Assembly (NCBI RefSeq): GCF_037137055.1
Contig: NZ_JBBBNY010000006.1
Coordinates: 62,001 to 126,000 of the forward strand
Origin: Frateuria_A yonginensis
GTDB taxonomy: Bacteria; Pseudomonadota; Gammaproteobacteria; Xanthomonadales; Rhodanobacteraceae
DNA: 64,000 bases
Reading direction: 5' to 3'
Shown here one piece after another: positions 40,941-49,321 of the stretch. Within the stretch, counting starts at the first letter, position 1, and every line of letters begins with the position of its first letter. The notes under the pieces are model-generated. The model did no database searches and was not told where the DNA came from. It saw only the letters and a list, made by a program, of their open reading frames with translations. The position numbers and the translations under genes were made by a program.

Positions 40941-42707
40941 TCAGGCGACGACCAGGCTCTCGCCCGCCTTCCCTGCCACCACGCAGTTGCGGCCGGCGCG
41001 CTTGGCCCGGTAAAGGGCGTGATCCGCATCCACCAGCAATTGGCGCAGGTCGTAGCCGGACTCGCCCGTGCAGGCCAGCCCGAAGCTGGCGGACACGGGT
41101 ACCCCCGGATCGGCATCCTCGCTGAGCGCCGCGATCGCCCGCCGCAGCACCTCGGCGTGCTCCACGCCGCAGTCGAAGCCGCAATCCGGCAGCAGCACGC
41201 CGAACTCCTCGCCGCCGAGCCGGCCGAACACGTCGCTGGGGCGTACATGTTCCTGACAGGCCATCACCGCCCGGCGCAGCACCTGGTCGCCCACCGCATG
41301 GCCGTAGGTGTCGTTGGTCAGCTTGAAATGGTCCAGGTCGATCAGCAGGAGGCATGCGCTCTTGCGCGTGCGCTGCGCGTGGCCGAGCGCCTGCTCCGCC
41401 TCCACCATGAAATGCTTGCGGTTGTAGATGCCGGTGAGGCTGTCGCACTGGGCCATGCGCATGAAGCGCAACTGCGAGCGCTTCAACCGCAGCAGCCACA
41501 GCCCGATCACCAGCAGGCCGAGCAGCAGTACGGCGATGTACAGCCGGCTGGCTTCCACCGCCTTGCGGTCGAGCGCCTGCTGCAACTGCAGGATCTTGTT
41601 CTGCCGCGCCAGCGCGTCGACTTCGGCCTTCTTCGCCTGCACCTGCTGCCTGACCATCTGGTACGCCAGCGCCTTGGCGCTGACGTCGTCCAGATAGGCC
41701 TTGTCCGCGGCCATGTACTTCTCGTGATAGGCGAGCGCACCGGCGGCATGGCCCTGCTGGCGCTCCATCTCGTACAGCAGCTTGTAGGCGTTCACCAGCG
41801 ACTCGGTGTACTCGCCCGGGATGCTTGCCGCCACGGCGGCCAGCGCGTACCGGCGCGCGGGCTTGAGCTTGCCCAGTTCGAGCGAGGCCTGCGCCAGCTG
41901 CGACTGGAACTGGGCGATGAAGCTCCGGTACCCGGTGGCGAGGACCTCGTCGTAGTGCCCGACCAGCAGGCTTTCGGCCTGCGCCCCTTCCTGCCGCCGA
42001 AGGTGGATGCCCGCCAGGTCCGCGCGGACGCCGTTGGCGAACAGCTTCTCGCCCGCCGCTTCGCACTGGGCGATGCCGCGGACGAAAGGGTCCAGGGATG
42101 CGACCGCCTGCTTCCGGTAGAGCGCATGCAGCGCCAAGAACTGGCCCTTGCACACCTCCTGCGGGGTGGTGGCTTCGGCCAGCAGCTGTTCCGCGTAGCT
42201 GGATGCCAGGTCGTACTGGCCTGCATCGGTATAGAACTGCGACGCCTCGGCCAGCACCTGGAAGCGCGTGTCGGCCTCGCGCACGCGAGGCAGCCCCTCG
42301 AGCAACTGGCTCAGCAGGGTGAACGCTTTGACATAGCGGCGACCGATGCCGAGGATGTTGACCAGCGTGGCCTGGGCCCGCGCGCGCAGCGTGGGATCGT
42401 CCGCACCGCGTGCGACCGCGTCCAGCAACGGCTCGGCCTTGCCGTAGTCGCCGCGGTAGGCGACCTGCCACGCCTCGAGGTAACGCAATTGCCATTGCTG
42501 CCGGAGAGGCAGCGAGGATCGCACCGGTTCGAGCGCATGCAGAAGCTCGACGAACCTGGCGTTGTCCGAGGTCTTTACCCTCTCCGCCTGTTGCAGGATC
42601 CAGGCCCGGTCCACCGGCGCGGCCGGACGGCTCTGGCCCGCGGCAGGCCAGGCCAGCGCCACCCATGCCGCGAGAAGCACGCGAAGCCTGGGGCGGGGAG
42701 GGTGCAT
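40941..42707 (-). CDS. Membrane-anchored diguanylate cyclase with periplasmic TPR-like region
   Basis: 588 residues. Signal peptide (about 1-25, VLLAAWVALAWPAAG), a helical repeat sensor region of about 350 residues, one transmembrane helix (about 387-405, AVLLLGLLVIGLWLL) and a C-terminal GGDEF domain. The active signature is GGEEF (498-502), and an inhibitory I-site RPSD lies five residues before it, so it should make c-di-GMP with product feedback. The start is the ATG at 42705-42707. Its likely effectors include FimX-type proteins. The acidic small gene upstream (31-base gap) is probably in the same operon. Confidence 0.9.
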   Translation of the reverse strand: MHPPRPRLRVLLAAWVALAWPAAGQSRPAAPVDRAWILQQAERVKTSDNARFVELLHALEPVRSSLPLRQQWQLRYLEAWQVAYRGDYGKAEPLLDAVARGADDPTLRARAQATLVNILGIGRRYVKAFTLLSQLLEGLPRVREADTRFQVLAEASQFYTDAGQYDLASSYAEQLLAEATTPQEVCKGQFLALHALYRKQAVASLDPFVRGIAQCEAAGEKLFANGVRADLAGIHLRRQEGAQAESLLVGHYDEVLATGYRSFIAQFQSQLAQASLELGKLKPARRYALAAVAASIPGEYTESLVNAYKLLYEMERQQGHAAGALAYHEKYMAADKAYLDDVSAKALAYQMVRQQVQAKKAEVDALARQNKILQLQQALDRKAVEASRLYIAVLLLGLLVIGLWLLRLKRSQLRFMRMAQCDSLTGIYNRKHFMVEAEQALGHAQRTRKSACLLLIDLDHFKLTNDTYGHAVGDQVLRRAVMACQEHVRPSDVFGRLGGEEFGVLLPDCGFDCGVEHAEVLRRAIAALSEDADPGVPVSASFGLACTGESGYDLRQLLVDADHALYRAKRAGRNCVVAGKAGESLVVA

Positions 42708-42738
42708 GTCACCGCTCGGTCGGGATGGCCGGACGGGC

Positions 42739-43005
42739 CTAGCCGCCGTCGCTGGGCAATTCTTCGGTGTCCGGCTCGTCCGGCTGGGGCGCTTCTTCCT
42801 CCTCCTCCGCCGGGAACTGCATGCAGCAGAGCATGGGCGCATCGAGCAGGGCCGACACCTCCAGCAGGGCTCGCGTGGCGAGCAGCTCGCGTTGCTCCGC
42901 CGACAGCCGGGCATCCAGCGTGCCCGACGCGACTTCGTCGGGCGAGGCATGCGCAAGCGTCGCATCCCGGCCTACCCGTTCCAGAAAATCCACGACGTCG
43001 AACAT
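42739..43005 (-). CDS. Small acidic protein of unknown function
   Basis: 88 residues. The first 60 are helical (FDVVDFLERVGRDATLAHAS ... ELLATRALLEVSALLD), then CCMQFPAEEEEEAPQPDEPD, a strongly acidic tail. No signal peptide or membrane segment. I do not recognise it. A strong AGGGAG precedes the ATG, and it sits directly ahead of the diguanylate cyclase on the same strand, so it is likely translated and possibly linked to that signalling protein. Confidence 0.7.
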   Translation of the reverse strand: MFDVVDFLERVGRDATLAHASPDEVASGTLDARLSAEQRELLATRALLEVSALLDAPMLCCMQFPAEEEEEAPQPDEPDTEELPSDGG

Positions 43006-43203
43006 GCCCCTCTCCCTGATCGCCTCACCGGACCGGCCCCCTTCCGAAGTCTACTCATTAATTCACTACAGGCGCCATCCGGCGAGTGGACCTGGCCAGC
43101 GGCCCCGGCCGTACTCGCGACGCCGGCGATGCGGCATCGCGCCCTTTCACGGGCGGGCCACGCCTCGCGTTATGCAATCGCACCAGGCTACCTGGAGGCA
43201 GAC

Positions 43204-43728
43204 ATGGGCAACATCCTGGAAACGCTCAAGACCGAGCACGACCGCCTGCGGGAACTGTTCGCCCAGATCGGTCGCACCGCGGACACCGAAGCCGATGCGC
43301 GCCACGACCTGCTCAAGCAGATCGAGACGCTGCTGATCCCGCACGCCAAATGGGAGGAGACGGTCTTCTATCCGGCATTCGAGCGACGCGCCAACCACGA
43401 GCAGAAGCTGATCTACGCCGAGGCGATCACCGAGCATCGTGCCGTCGAGCTCGCAGTGCTGCCGGACATCCATGCCGCGGACGTGGATTCGCGGCAGTTC
43501 GCCGGGTCGGTGCAGGTATGCGGGGAGATGATCAAGCATCACGCGCACGAGGAAGAGACCAAGATGTTCGACGCCGTGCGCCAGCTCTTCAGCGCGGAGG
43601 AACTCGCCGAGCTCGACGACAAGTATGCGCGCTGGAAGGACTCCTCGGGCGCCGATGCCATCACCTCCTACGCCAAGGTCAAGACGGCCGCGATGGCGTT
43701 CATGCGCAATCCGGACTCGCCGGCCTGA
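43204..43728 (+). CDS. Hemerythrin HHE cation-binding domain protein
   Basis: 174 residues, four-helix bundle. Iron-ligand pattern of hemerythrin-like proteins: LKTEHDRLRELF, IETLLIPHAKWEETVFYPAF, EAITEHRAVELAVLPDI and MIKHHAHEEETKMF. Binds a di-iron centre and could sense or handle O2 or NO; the actual role is unknown. GGAGG lies six bases upstream of the ATG. Divergent from the acidic protein/diguanylate cyclase pair across about 200 bases. Confidence 0.9.
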   Translation: MGNILETLKTEHDRLRELFAQIGRTADTEADARHDLLKQIETLLIPHAKWEETVFYPAFERRANHEQKLIYAEAITEHRAVELAVLPDIHAADVDSRQFAGSVQVCGEMIKHHAHEEETKMFDAVRQLFSAEELAELDDKYARWKDSSGADAITSYAKVKTAAMAFMRNPDSPA

Positions 43729-43822
43729 GGCCGGACGGGACGACCGCGCCCGTGACCCAGACGGCGGCCGACATGCGGCAGCGCCGCCGGCGCCCTTCCC
43801 GTCCCGCTACGCGCGGACCGGC

Positions 43823-44080
43823 GTGACCGACCTGCTCGACGCCCTGCAGTGGCCCGCCATGGCGGTCACCCTGGTGGCCGCCTGGCAGGTCGGTTCGCTG
43901 TCGCGTCGCCGGCGCACCTGGGGCTTCTGGTGCTTCGTGCTCAGCAACGTGCTGTGGGTGGTGTGGGGCTGGCACGACCGCGCCTGGGCGCTGATCGGCC
44001 TGCAGCTGGGCCTGTTCGCGCTGAACCTGCGCGGCGTGCTCAAGAACGACCAGGCGCCGGCGCAGCAGCAGCCCGGCTAG
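43823..44080 (+). CDS. Small predicted membrane protein
   Basis: 85 residues starting at GTG 43823. Three hydrophobic stretches (ALQWPAMAVTLVAAWQVGS, WGFWCFVLSNVLWVVWGW, ALIGLQLGLFALNLRGVL) with a basic loop SRRRRTW between the first two. Trp-rich (WGFW, WVVWGWHDRAW). Unrecognised; similar small inner-membrane proteins are common beside stress genes. Start uncertain, since no strong Shine-Dalgarno is visible. Confidence 0.6.
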   Translation: MTDLLDALQWPAMAVTLVAAWQVGSLSRRRRTWGFWCFVLSNVLWVVWGWHDRAWALIGLQLGLFALNLRGVLKNDQAPAQQQPG

Positions 44081-44082
44081 GC

Positions 44083-44502
44083 TCACGCCCGCCGGCGCCG
44101 CAGCACCCAGACGGCCAGCGCCGCGCCCGCGAGCCCGAAGGCGGCCGCACGCGCCCGCGGCGAACGCCGCGCGTCGTCGAGCAGGCCTTCGACCACGTTC
44201 ACGCGGTCGGCCAGCAACAGCAGCATCCAGTGACGCATGTCGCTCTCGCTGCGCCGGAACGCGCGGCGCCGGATCCAGCCGCTCAGGCCCGAGGGGGGCA
44301 CGCTGGTACCGAACACCGGCGTGACGCCCGGGCGCTCCACCGAATGCAGGATCTCGACCGTCCGCCGCTGCTGCGTCGGGCGCTCCCAATGTACGCCCTC
44401 GAGGCGTGGCAGCGTGCGCTCCATCGGCACGGCCGGGCGCCTGCCCGGATCGAGGTCCACGCCCCAGTCGGGGATCTGCGAACGGTCTGAAGGCGGGTTC
44501 AT
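44083..44502 (-). CDS. Hypothetical protein with one C-terminal membrane segment
   Basis: 139 residues, N-terminal part polar and Pro/Arg-rich (SQIPDWGVDLDPGRRPAV, VHWERPTQQRRTVEILHSV), then DMRHWMLLLLADRVNVVEGL and a final hydrophobic helix AFGLAGAALAVWVL followed by RRRRA, which would leave the basic tail in the cytosol. Not recognised. It begins eight bases after the zinc dehydrogenase gene on the same strand, suggesting co-transcription. Confidence 0.6.
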   Translation of the reverse strand: MNPPSDRSQIPDWGVDLDPGRRPAVPMERTLPRLEGVHWERPTQQRRTVEILHSVERPGVTPVFGTSVPPSGLSGWIRRRAFRRSESDMRHWMLLLLADRVNVVEGLLDDARRSPRARAAAFGLAGAALAVWVLRRRRA

Positions 44503-44510
44503 GGGTGGCC

Positions 44511-45713
44511 TCAGTGCAGTTGGACGGGCGCGGGAGAGGACGCGGCGGGCGCGACGTCGGCACGACCCGCGCGCGGCGGAACCAGTACGGTCTTGATGCA
44601 GCCGTCCTCCTTGGCGGAGAAGCGGTGGTAGGCCTCGTCCACCTCCTCCAGCGGCACCCGATGGGTGATCAGCTCGCGCGGCCTCAGCCGGCCCGCACGG
44701 ACGTGCTCGATCAGGTGCGGAAGATGCCGCTTCACGCTGGCCTGGTTCATGCGCAGGGTCAGGCCCTTGTTCATCGCGCTCCCGATCGGCACCGCGTTGA
44801 AGGTCGGCCCGTACACGCCGACGATGGACACGTTGCCGCCGCGGCGCGCCGAGTTGATCGCCCAGTGCAGTGCGGTGGCGGCGCCGGCCTGCAGCTTCAT
44901 CTTCACGCCCACGAGGGTCTGCACGAGGTTGCCGTCGGCTTCGCAACCGACCGCGTCGATGCACACGTCCGCCCCCCGCCAGCCGGTCATCTTCTTCAGG
45001 TGCACGGCCATGTCCTTCACTTCGCGGAAGTTGACCGTCTCGGCCTGGGCGAAGCGCCGCGCGAACTCCAGGCGGTAGTCGTACTGGTCCACCACGATCA
45101 CCCGCCCGGCCCCCATCAGCCAGGCACAACGCGCGGCCATCAGGCCGATCGGTCCGGCGCCGAACACCACCACGGTGTCGTTCTCGTGGATGTCGCCCAT
45201 CTCGGCGGCCTGGTAGCCGGTCGGTACCACGTCGGTGAGCAGCACGGCGTCCTCGATGTGGATGTCCGGCGGAATCACGGTGGGCCCGATGTCGGCGAAC
45301 GGCACGCGCACGTATTCGGCCTGGCCGCCGTCATAGCCACCGGCGGTGTGCGAGTAGCCATAGGCGCCGCCGACCGCGGTCGCCTCGGGGTTGACGTTCT
45401 CGCAGTTGCCGTACAGCTCGCGCGAGCAGGAGGCGCAGGTGCCGCAGAACACGTTGAACGGTACCAGCACGTGGTCGCCGACCTGCAGATTGCGCACATT
45501 GGCGCCGACCTCTTCCACGATGCCGGTGAACTCGTGTCCGAAGATCGAGCCGACCCGCGTATCCGGAACCAGTCCGTGATAGAGGTGAAGGTCGGAGCCA
45601 CAGATGCAGGCGCGGGTCACGCGCACGATGGCGTCATCCGGATGCTCGAGCACCGGGTCGGGCACCTGCGCGGCGCGCACGCGGTACGGCCGACGGTAAG
45701 TGGTGGCGAGCAT
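44511..45713 (-). CDS. Zinc-dependent alcohol dehydrogenase (formaldehyde dehydrogenase-like)
   Basis: 400-residue medium-chain dehydrogenase. Catalytic zinc: CICGSDLHLYHGL and IFGHEFTGIVEEVG; structural zinc: NVFCGTCASCSRELYGNCEN (four Cys). NAD-binding VVVFGAGPIGLMAARCAW. The long loop around GAYGYSHTAGGYDGGQAEY and VDVCIDAVGCEADG is typical of the glutathione-independent formaldehyde dehydrogenase-like branch. The ATG at 45711-45713 has GGAGG six bases upstream. True substrate is not known. Confidence 0.9.
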   Translation of the reverse strand: MLATTYRRPYRVRAAQVPDPVLEHPDDAIVRVTRACICGSDLHLYHGLVPDTRVGSIFGHEFTGIVEEVGANVRNLQVGDHVLVPFNVFCGTCASCSRELYGNCENVNPEATAVGGAYGYSHTAGGYDGGQAEYVRVPFADIGPTVIPPDIHIEDAVLLTDVVPTGYQAAEMGDIHENDTVVVFGAGPIGLMAARCAWLMGAGRVIVVDQYDYRLEFARRFAQAETVNFREVKDMAVHLKKMTGWRGADVCIDAVGCEADGNLVQTLVGVKMKLQAGAATALHWAINSARRGGNVSIVGVYGPTFNAVPIGSAMNKGLTLRMNQASVKRHLPHLIEHVRAGRLRPRELITHRVPLEEVDEAYHRFSAKEDGCIKTVLVPPRAGRADVAPAASSPAPVQLH

Positions 45714-45904
45714 GTCCTTCCTCCCATGGGAATGCAAGGGCCGGCGACGCTAGCCAGCGGCATGTCGTCGCGACGGGAAGGTTTTGCGAGACCGGGTTGG
45801 ACGTGTCGGCGACGACGCACGGCCCGCGCATGGCGCACGCTTGGTGCGCGCCGCCGGACACCGCGGCGCCGCCACCGGCCGCCGCGGGCCGGTGGCGGTC
45901 GGGC

Positions 45905-46450
45905 TCAGTGGTGCCTTGCGGCCGGGGCCGGCCGGGGTGCGCTGCGGGAGGTGTCCTGCACCGGTGGATTCTGGATCGGCGGGGACCGGAACCAGACCGG
46001 CTCCGGGGAGCGGCGCACGTACGGGTAGTTGCGCGGTTCGGCGCTACGGCTCTTCAGTGCCAGGCGATGCCCGTCGATGTGCACCCAGTACCAGGAACCG
46101 GGCGGCACCGGCGAGGTGGAGACGTAGACGAAGCGGGCGTCGTAGGTACCGTCCTCGCGCGGCGATGCCTGCAGGCCCAGGTTCATGACGAACTGGCTGG
46201 CCACCGGACGTCCGTGGTCCTTGGCCGGGCCGGTGATCATCTGGTCCAGCGTCTGCCTGAGCAGCCGGTCGTAGCGCGGCGCCAGTTGCTCGGAGGGCGA
46301 GACGCTGGTGACGTTGCCGTGGCTGTCGACCTGGACCAGCACCGGCAGCACCCTGGGGGTGAAGTGGTTGAGGGAGAACGACGTGTCCGCAAGGGTCGCC
46401 TGGCTGGCCGCCAGCGAGCCGAGCAGGAGGAGGGAGCAGTACGTTTTCAT
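45905..46450 (-). CDS. Exported protein of unknown function
   Basis: 181 residues with a signal peptide (MKTYCSLLLLGSLAASQATLA). The mature part contains VLPVLVQVDSHGNVTSVSPS and RYDRLLRQTLDQMI, which faintly recall a TonB C-terminal-like beta-alpha unit, then DARFVYVSTSPVPPGSWYWV. The C-terminus is Pro/Arg-rich (EPVWFRSPPIQNPP). GGGAGG lies six bases before the ATG. I do not recognise the family. Confidence 0.65.
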   Translation of the reverse strand: MKTYCSLLLLGSLAASQATLADTSFSLNHFTPRVLPVLVQVDSHGNVTSVSPSEQLAPRYDRLLRQTLDQMITGPAKDHGRPVASQFVMNLGLQASPREDGTYDARFVYVSTSPVPPGSWYWVHIDGHRLALKSRSAEPRNYPYVRRSPEPVWFRSPPIQNPPVQDTSRSAPRPAPAARHH

Positions 46451-46587
46451 GACGACCTCCCGGCTGGGTTTACCGGAGAAGGTCATGGTAGTCCCGCCGG
46501 GCCGCGCCTGCCAGTCGGCGGCAGGCGGGTGTCGATGTCACGTTGCGTCGCGCGTCGTGTAGGCGAAACCCCGCCCCGGTGTCCTCC

Positions 46588-47260
46588 GTGTCCGAGCTGC
46601 CCCGCCTCTACGCCCACCCGTTCTCCTCCTACTCCCGGAAGGTGCTGATCGCGCTATACGAGCACGGCACACCGTTCGAGTACCGCTCCCTCGAGGAACC
46701 CACGGCCCGCGAGGAGCTGGCCGCACTGTGGCCGTTGCGCCGCTACCCCGTGCTGGTCGACCGCGGGCGCACCGTGCTGGAGGCCACCTGCATCATCGAG
46801 TACCTGGACCTCCACCACCCGGGTCCGCGTCGCCTGCTGCCCGCGGACGCCGAGGCGGCGCTGGACGTGCGCATGCTCGATCGCGTGTTCGACAACTGCG
46901 TGTCCACGCCACAGCAGAAGGTAGTGTTCGACGCACTGCGCCCGGGGGATCGGCGCGACGCCTACGTCGTGGCCGAGGCCCGGGCCATGCTGGAAACGGC
47001 CGATGCGTGGCTGGATCGCCGCATGACCGGGCGCGACCGGCCGCCGGCGGGAGCTTCAGCCTGGCCGACTGCGCCGCCGCGCCGTTCCTGTTCGACGCCG
47101 ACTGGACCCACCCGATCGACCCGCGCTTCGTCCACCTGCGCGCCTACCGCGCCCGCCTGCTGGCGCGCCCTTCCTCCGCCCGCGTCGTGGACGAGGCGCG
47201 CCCCTTCGCCTCGACTTCCCGCTCGGCGCGCCCGACCGCGACCGAGCCACCGCCTGGAGC
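46588..47260 (+). pseudogene. Glutathione S-transferase-like gene broken by two frameshifts
   Basis: The first frame gives an intact thioredoxin-fold domain (LPRLYAHPFSSYSRKVLIAL ... CIIEYLDLHHPGPRRLLP) and most of the helical domain to about base 47040. The sequel GGSFSLADCAAAPFLFDADW is in another frame, and the last part (RLDFPLGAPDRD) in a third. Restoring one C at about 47041 and one C at about 47209 rejoins all three. Either a decaying gene or two consensus errors in short C runs. Start taken as GTG 46588. It runs into the DUF899 gene. Confidence 0.75.
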
Positions 47261-47267
47261 CAAGCCC

Positions 47268-47981
47268 ATGACCGACCCCGCCGCACTCGTTCCCGCCGCC
47301 GAACTGGCTGCGCGCAACCGCCTGCGTTTTCCCAATGAGAGCGACGCCTACCGCCGCGCGCGGCAGGCGCTGCTGGCCGAGGAGATCGAACTGCGCCGCC
47401 ACATCGAGCGCGTCGCCGAGATGCGCCGCGCGCTGCCCCCGGGCGGTGCGGTGACCGGCGATTATCGCTTCGAGGGCACGCAGGGACCGGTCGACTTCGC
47501 CGGGCTGTTCGGCGACAAGCAGACCCTGGTGGTCTACAGCTGGATGTTCGGCCCGCAACGCGCGCGCCCCTGCCCGATGTGCACCTCGCTGCTCAGCGCC
47601 TGGGACGGCGAGGCGCGCGACATCGGGCAGCGCGTGGCGCTGGCGGTGGTGGCGCGCTCGCCGATCGACCGGCTGACCGCGTTCGCGCGCGAGCGCGGCT
47701 GGCGCCACCTGAGACTCTATTCGGACCTGGACGGCGCCTACAGCCGCGACTACTTCGCGGTGGACGCGCAGGGCGGCGACGGCGACCAGGCGGCCTTCAA
47801 CGTGTTCACCCGGCGCGACGGCGTGATCCGCCACTTCTGGAGCGGCGAGATGGGCTTCGAGACCGCCGACCCCGGGCAGGACCCGCGCGGCGCGCCGGAC
47901 CTGATGCCGCTGTGGACCGTGCTCGACTGCACGCCGGAGGGGCGCGGCACGGACTGGTACCCGAGCCTGGATTACGCCTGA
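47268..47981 (+). CDS. DUF899 family thioredoxin-like protein
   Basis: 237 residues. Seen: YRFEGTQGPVDFAGLFGDKQ, YSWMFGPQRARPCPMCTSLL with a CPMC pair at the position of a thioredoxin active site, RGWRHLRLYSDLDGAYSRDY and the C-terminus LWTVLDCTPEGRGTDWYP. Function of the family is unknown. It is intact although both neighbours are frameshifted. GGAG lies eight bases upstream of the ATG. Confidence 0.9.
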   Translation: MTDPAALVPAAELAARNRLRFPNESDAYRRARQALLAEEIELRRHIERVAEMRRALPPGGAVTGDYRFEGTQGPVDFAGLFGDKQTLVVYSWMFGPQRARPCPMCTSLLSAWDGEARDIGQRVALAVVARSPIDRLTAFARERGWRHLRLYSDLDGAYSRDYFAVDAQGGDGDQAAFNVFTRRDGVIRHFWSGEMGFETADPGQDPRGAPDLMPLWTVLDCTPEGRGTDWYPSLDYA

Positions 47982-48026
47982 GCGCCGCCCTCCGGGCGAA
48001 GGGCGCAGGCAACGGTGCGGCGCCAC

Positions 48027-48754
48027 TCAGGCGCCGCCGAGGTTGCGCATCAGGGCCATCGACGAAGCAGCTGCTGCCGGTGACTGGCTGGCCTCGTCCG
48101 AGGCCAGGAACAGCGCGGCGTTGACCAGCTCCTGCGGCCGTCCCGGGCGATGCATCGGGATCTGCCGGCGGTCGTGCCCGGCGCGCTGCGGGTCGTGGAT
48201 CCTGTTCGCGGTCAGCGGCGTCTCGATCAGTCCGGGCGCGACAGTGTTCAAGCGCACGCCGCGGCCCGCCAGCTCCAGCGCCAGCGTGCGCGTCAGCGAA
48301 CGCAGCGCCGCCTTGGCCGCGTCGTAGGCGGCGCTGCCCGGCAGGGAGATTTCCTCGTGCACCGAGGTGATGTTGACGATGGCGCCGGCCCGCGCGGCCG
48401 CCTGGCACAGCAGCCACGGCGCCAGCAGGTCCACGCCGAGGGTGCGCTGGACTTCCTCCAGCGTGGTGTCGAGCGGGTCGCTGTGCGGTGCGCCCACGCC
48501 AGCACGTGCAGGCCGCCCATGCGTTCCATCGCCTGTGCGAAGAAGCGGCTGGCGTCGCGCGGGTCGGCGAAATCCGCCTGCAGCACCCGGCACGGCGACC
48601 GGCCGCGCGCACCTGCGCCGCGGTGTCCTGCGCGCCTGCGGCATCGGCGTGGTAGTGCACCAGCACGTCGGCGCCTTCGCGCGCGAAGGTCACGGCGATC
48701 GCCTTGCCGATGCCGCTGAACCGGTCACCAGGCGATGCGGTTCCGGAGTCTCAT
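48027..48754 (-). pseudogene. Short-chain dehydrogenase/reductase gene with at least five frameshifts
   Basis: Pieces of one SDR are spread over all three minus-strand frames in the correct order: MRLRNRIA, then VTG, then IGKAIAVTFAREGADVLVHY, LQADFADPRDASRFFAQAME, SDPLDTTLEEVQRTLGVDLL, catalytic SAAYDAAKAALRS (YxxxK) and VTGSSCFVDG, then LMRNLGGA. Adding one base back to short C or G runs (about 48729, 48712, 48594, 48503 and 48078) restores the frame at each break; near the 3' end a further indel is needed. As written it cannot make a full enzyme. Confidence 0.8.
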
Positions 48755-48804
48755 CGTCGGTGGCCTCGCTCGGGTTCCACCATCGGGGCTGGAACCATCG
48801 GACG

Positions 48805-48984
48805 CTAGCCGCGCCGCCCGTCATGCTCGCCGTCGCGCCGGCGGACGATGCCCTGCCCGCTGGCGGGCTCGTGATACCCCTGCTTGGAGGCCGCCTGCGG
48901 CTGGCGGCGGTTCTCGATGTCCTTGGGCTCGTCCTTCATGCCGGACTTGTGTTGCGCGTTGAGTTTCTGCTGATCGGGGCGCAT
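48805..48984 (-). CDS. Small hydrophilic protein (59 residues)
   Basis: ATG at 48982-48984 with AGGAG seven bases upstream, ending TAG at 48805. Very polar and charged: MRPDQQKLNAQHKSGMKDEP, then DIENRRQPQAASKQGYHEPA and a basic end. No hydrophobic core, so probably disordered; resembles small stress-type hydrophilins in composition but I do not recognise it. The good ribosome binding site and clean frame support a real gene. Confidence 0.6.
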   Translation of the reverse strand: MRPDQQKLNAQHKSGMKDEPKDIENRRQPQAASKQGYHEPASGQGIVRRRDGEHDGRRG

Positions 48985-49321
48985 GCGGCTCTCCTGTGTG
49001 GAACGATCGGGCGCGGTGCTTCCGCGTCGTCCCCGAGGCTAGGCAAGACGGCGTTAGCACCGCCGCAGCGACACGTGAGGCGATGTCGACGCGGCCTGCG
49101 GCCTGCCGTGCAACCGTCCTGCCGAGGTGCGCGCGAACGCGTTCACGCCTGCCCCACGATGGCGTCCCTAGTGTCACGATGGGATGCCGCGCGGGCCTGG
49201 CCGTCGAGGATGGCTGAAGGCATGGCGCGCGCGGAACGTCCCTGCCACCGGACGGCTACGCCCGGTTTCTCTCGCTGCCTGACGCGCCGGAGAGCCGGCG
49301 CACCACCCGGAGGACCACCGC
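48985..49321. other. Intergenic region before the S8 protease gene
   Basis: 337 bases without a gene I can support. The last bases carry CCGGAGGACCACCGC, the ribosome binding site of the protease gene. It should hold divergent promoters for the small hydrophilic gene and the protease; I see no clear hexamers. Confidence 0.5.

Noticed and set aside
45874..45897. Terminator downstream of the exported protein gene at 45905
   Set aside because: A strong GC stem (CCACCGGC/GCCGGTGG) is present but no T-run follows on either strand.
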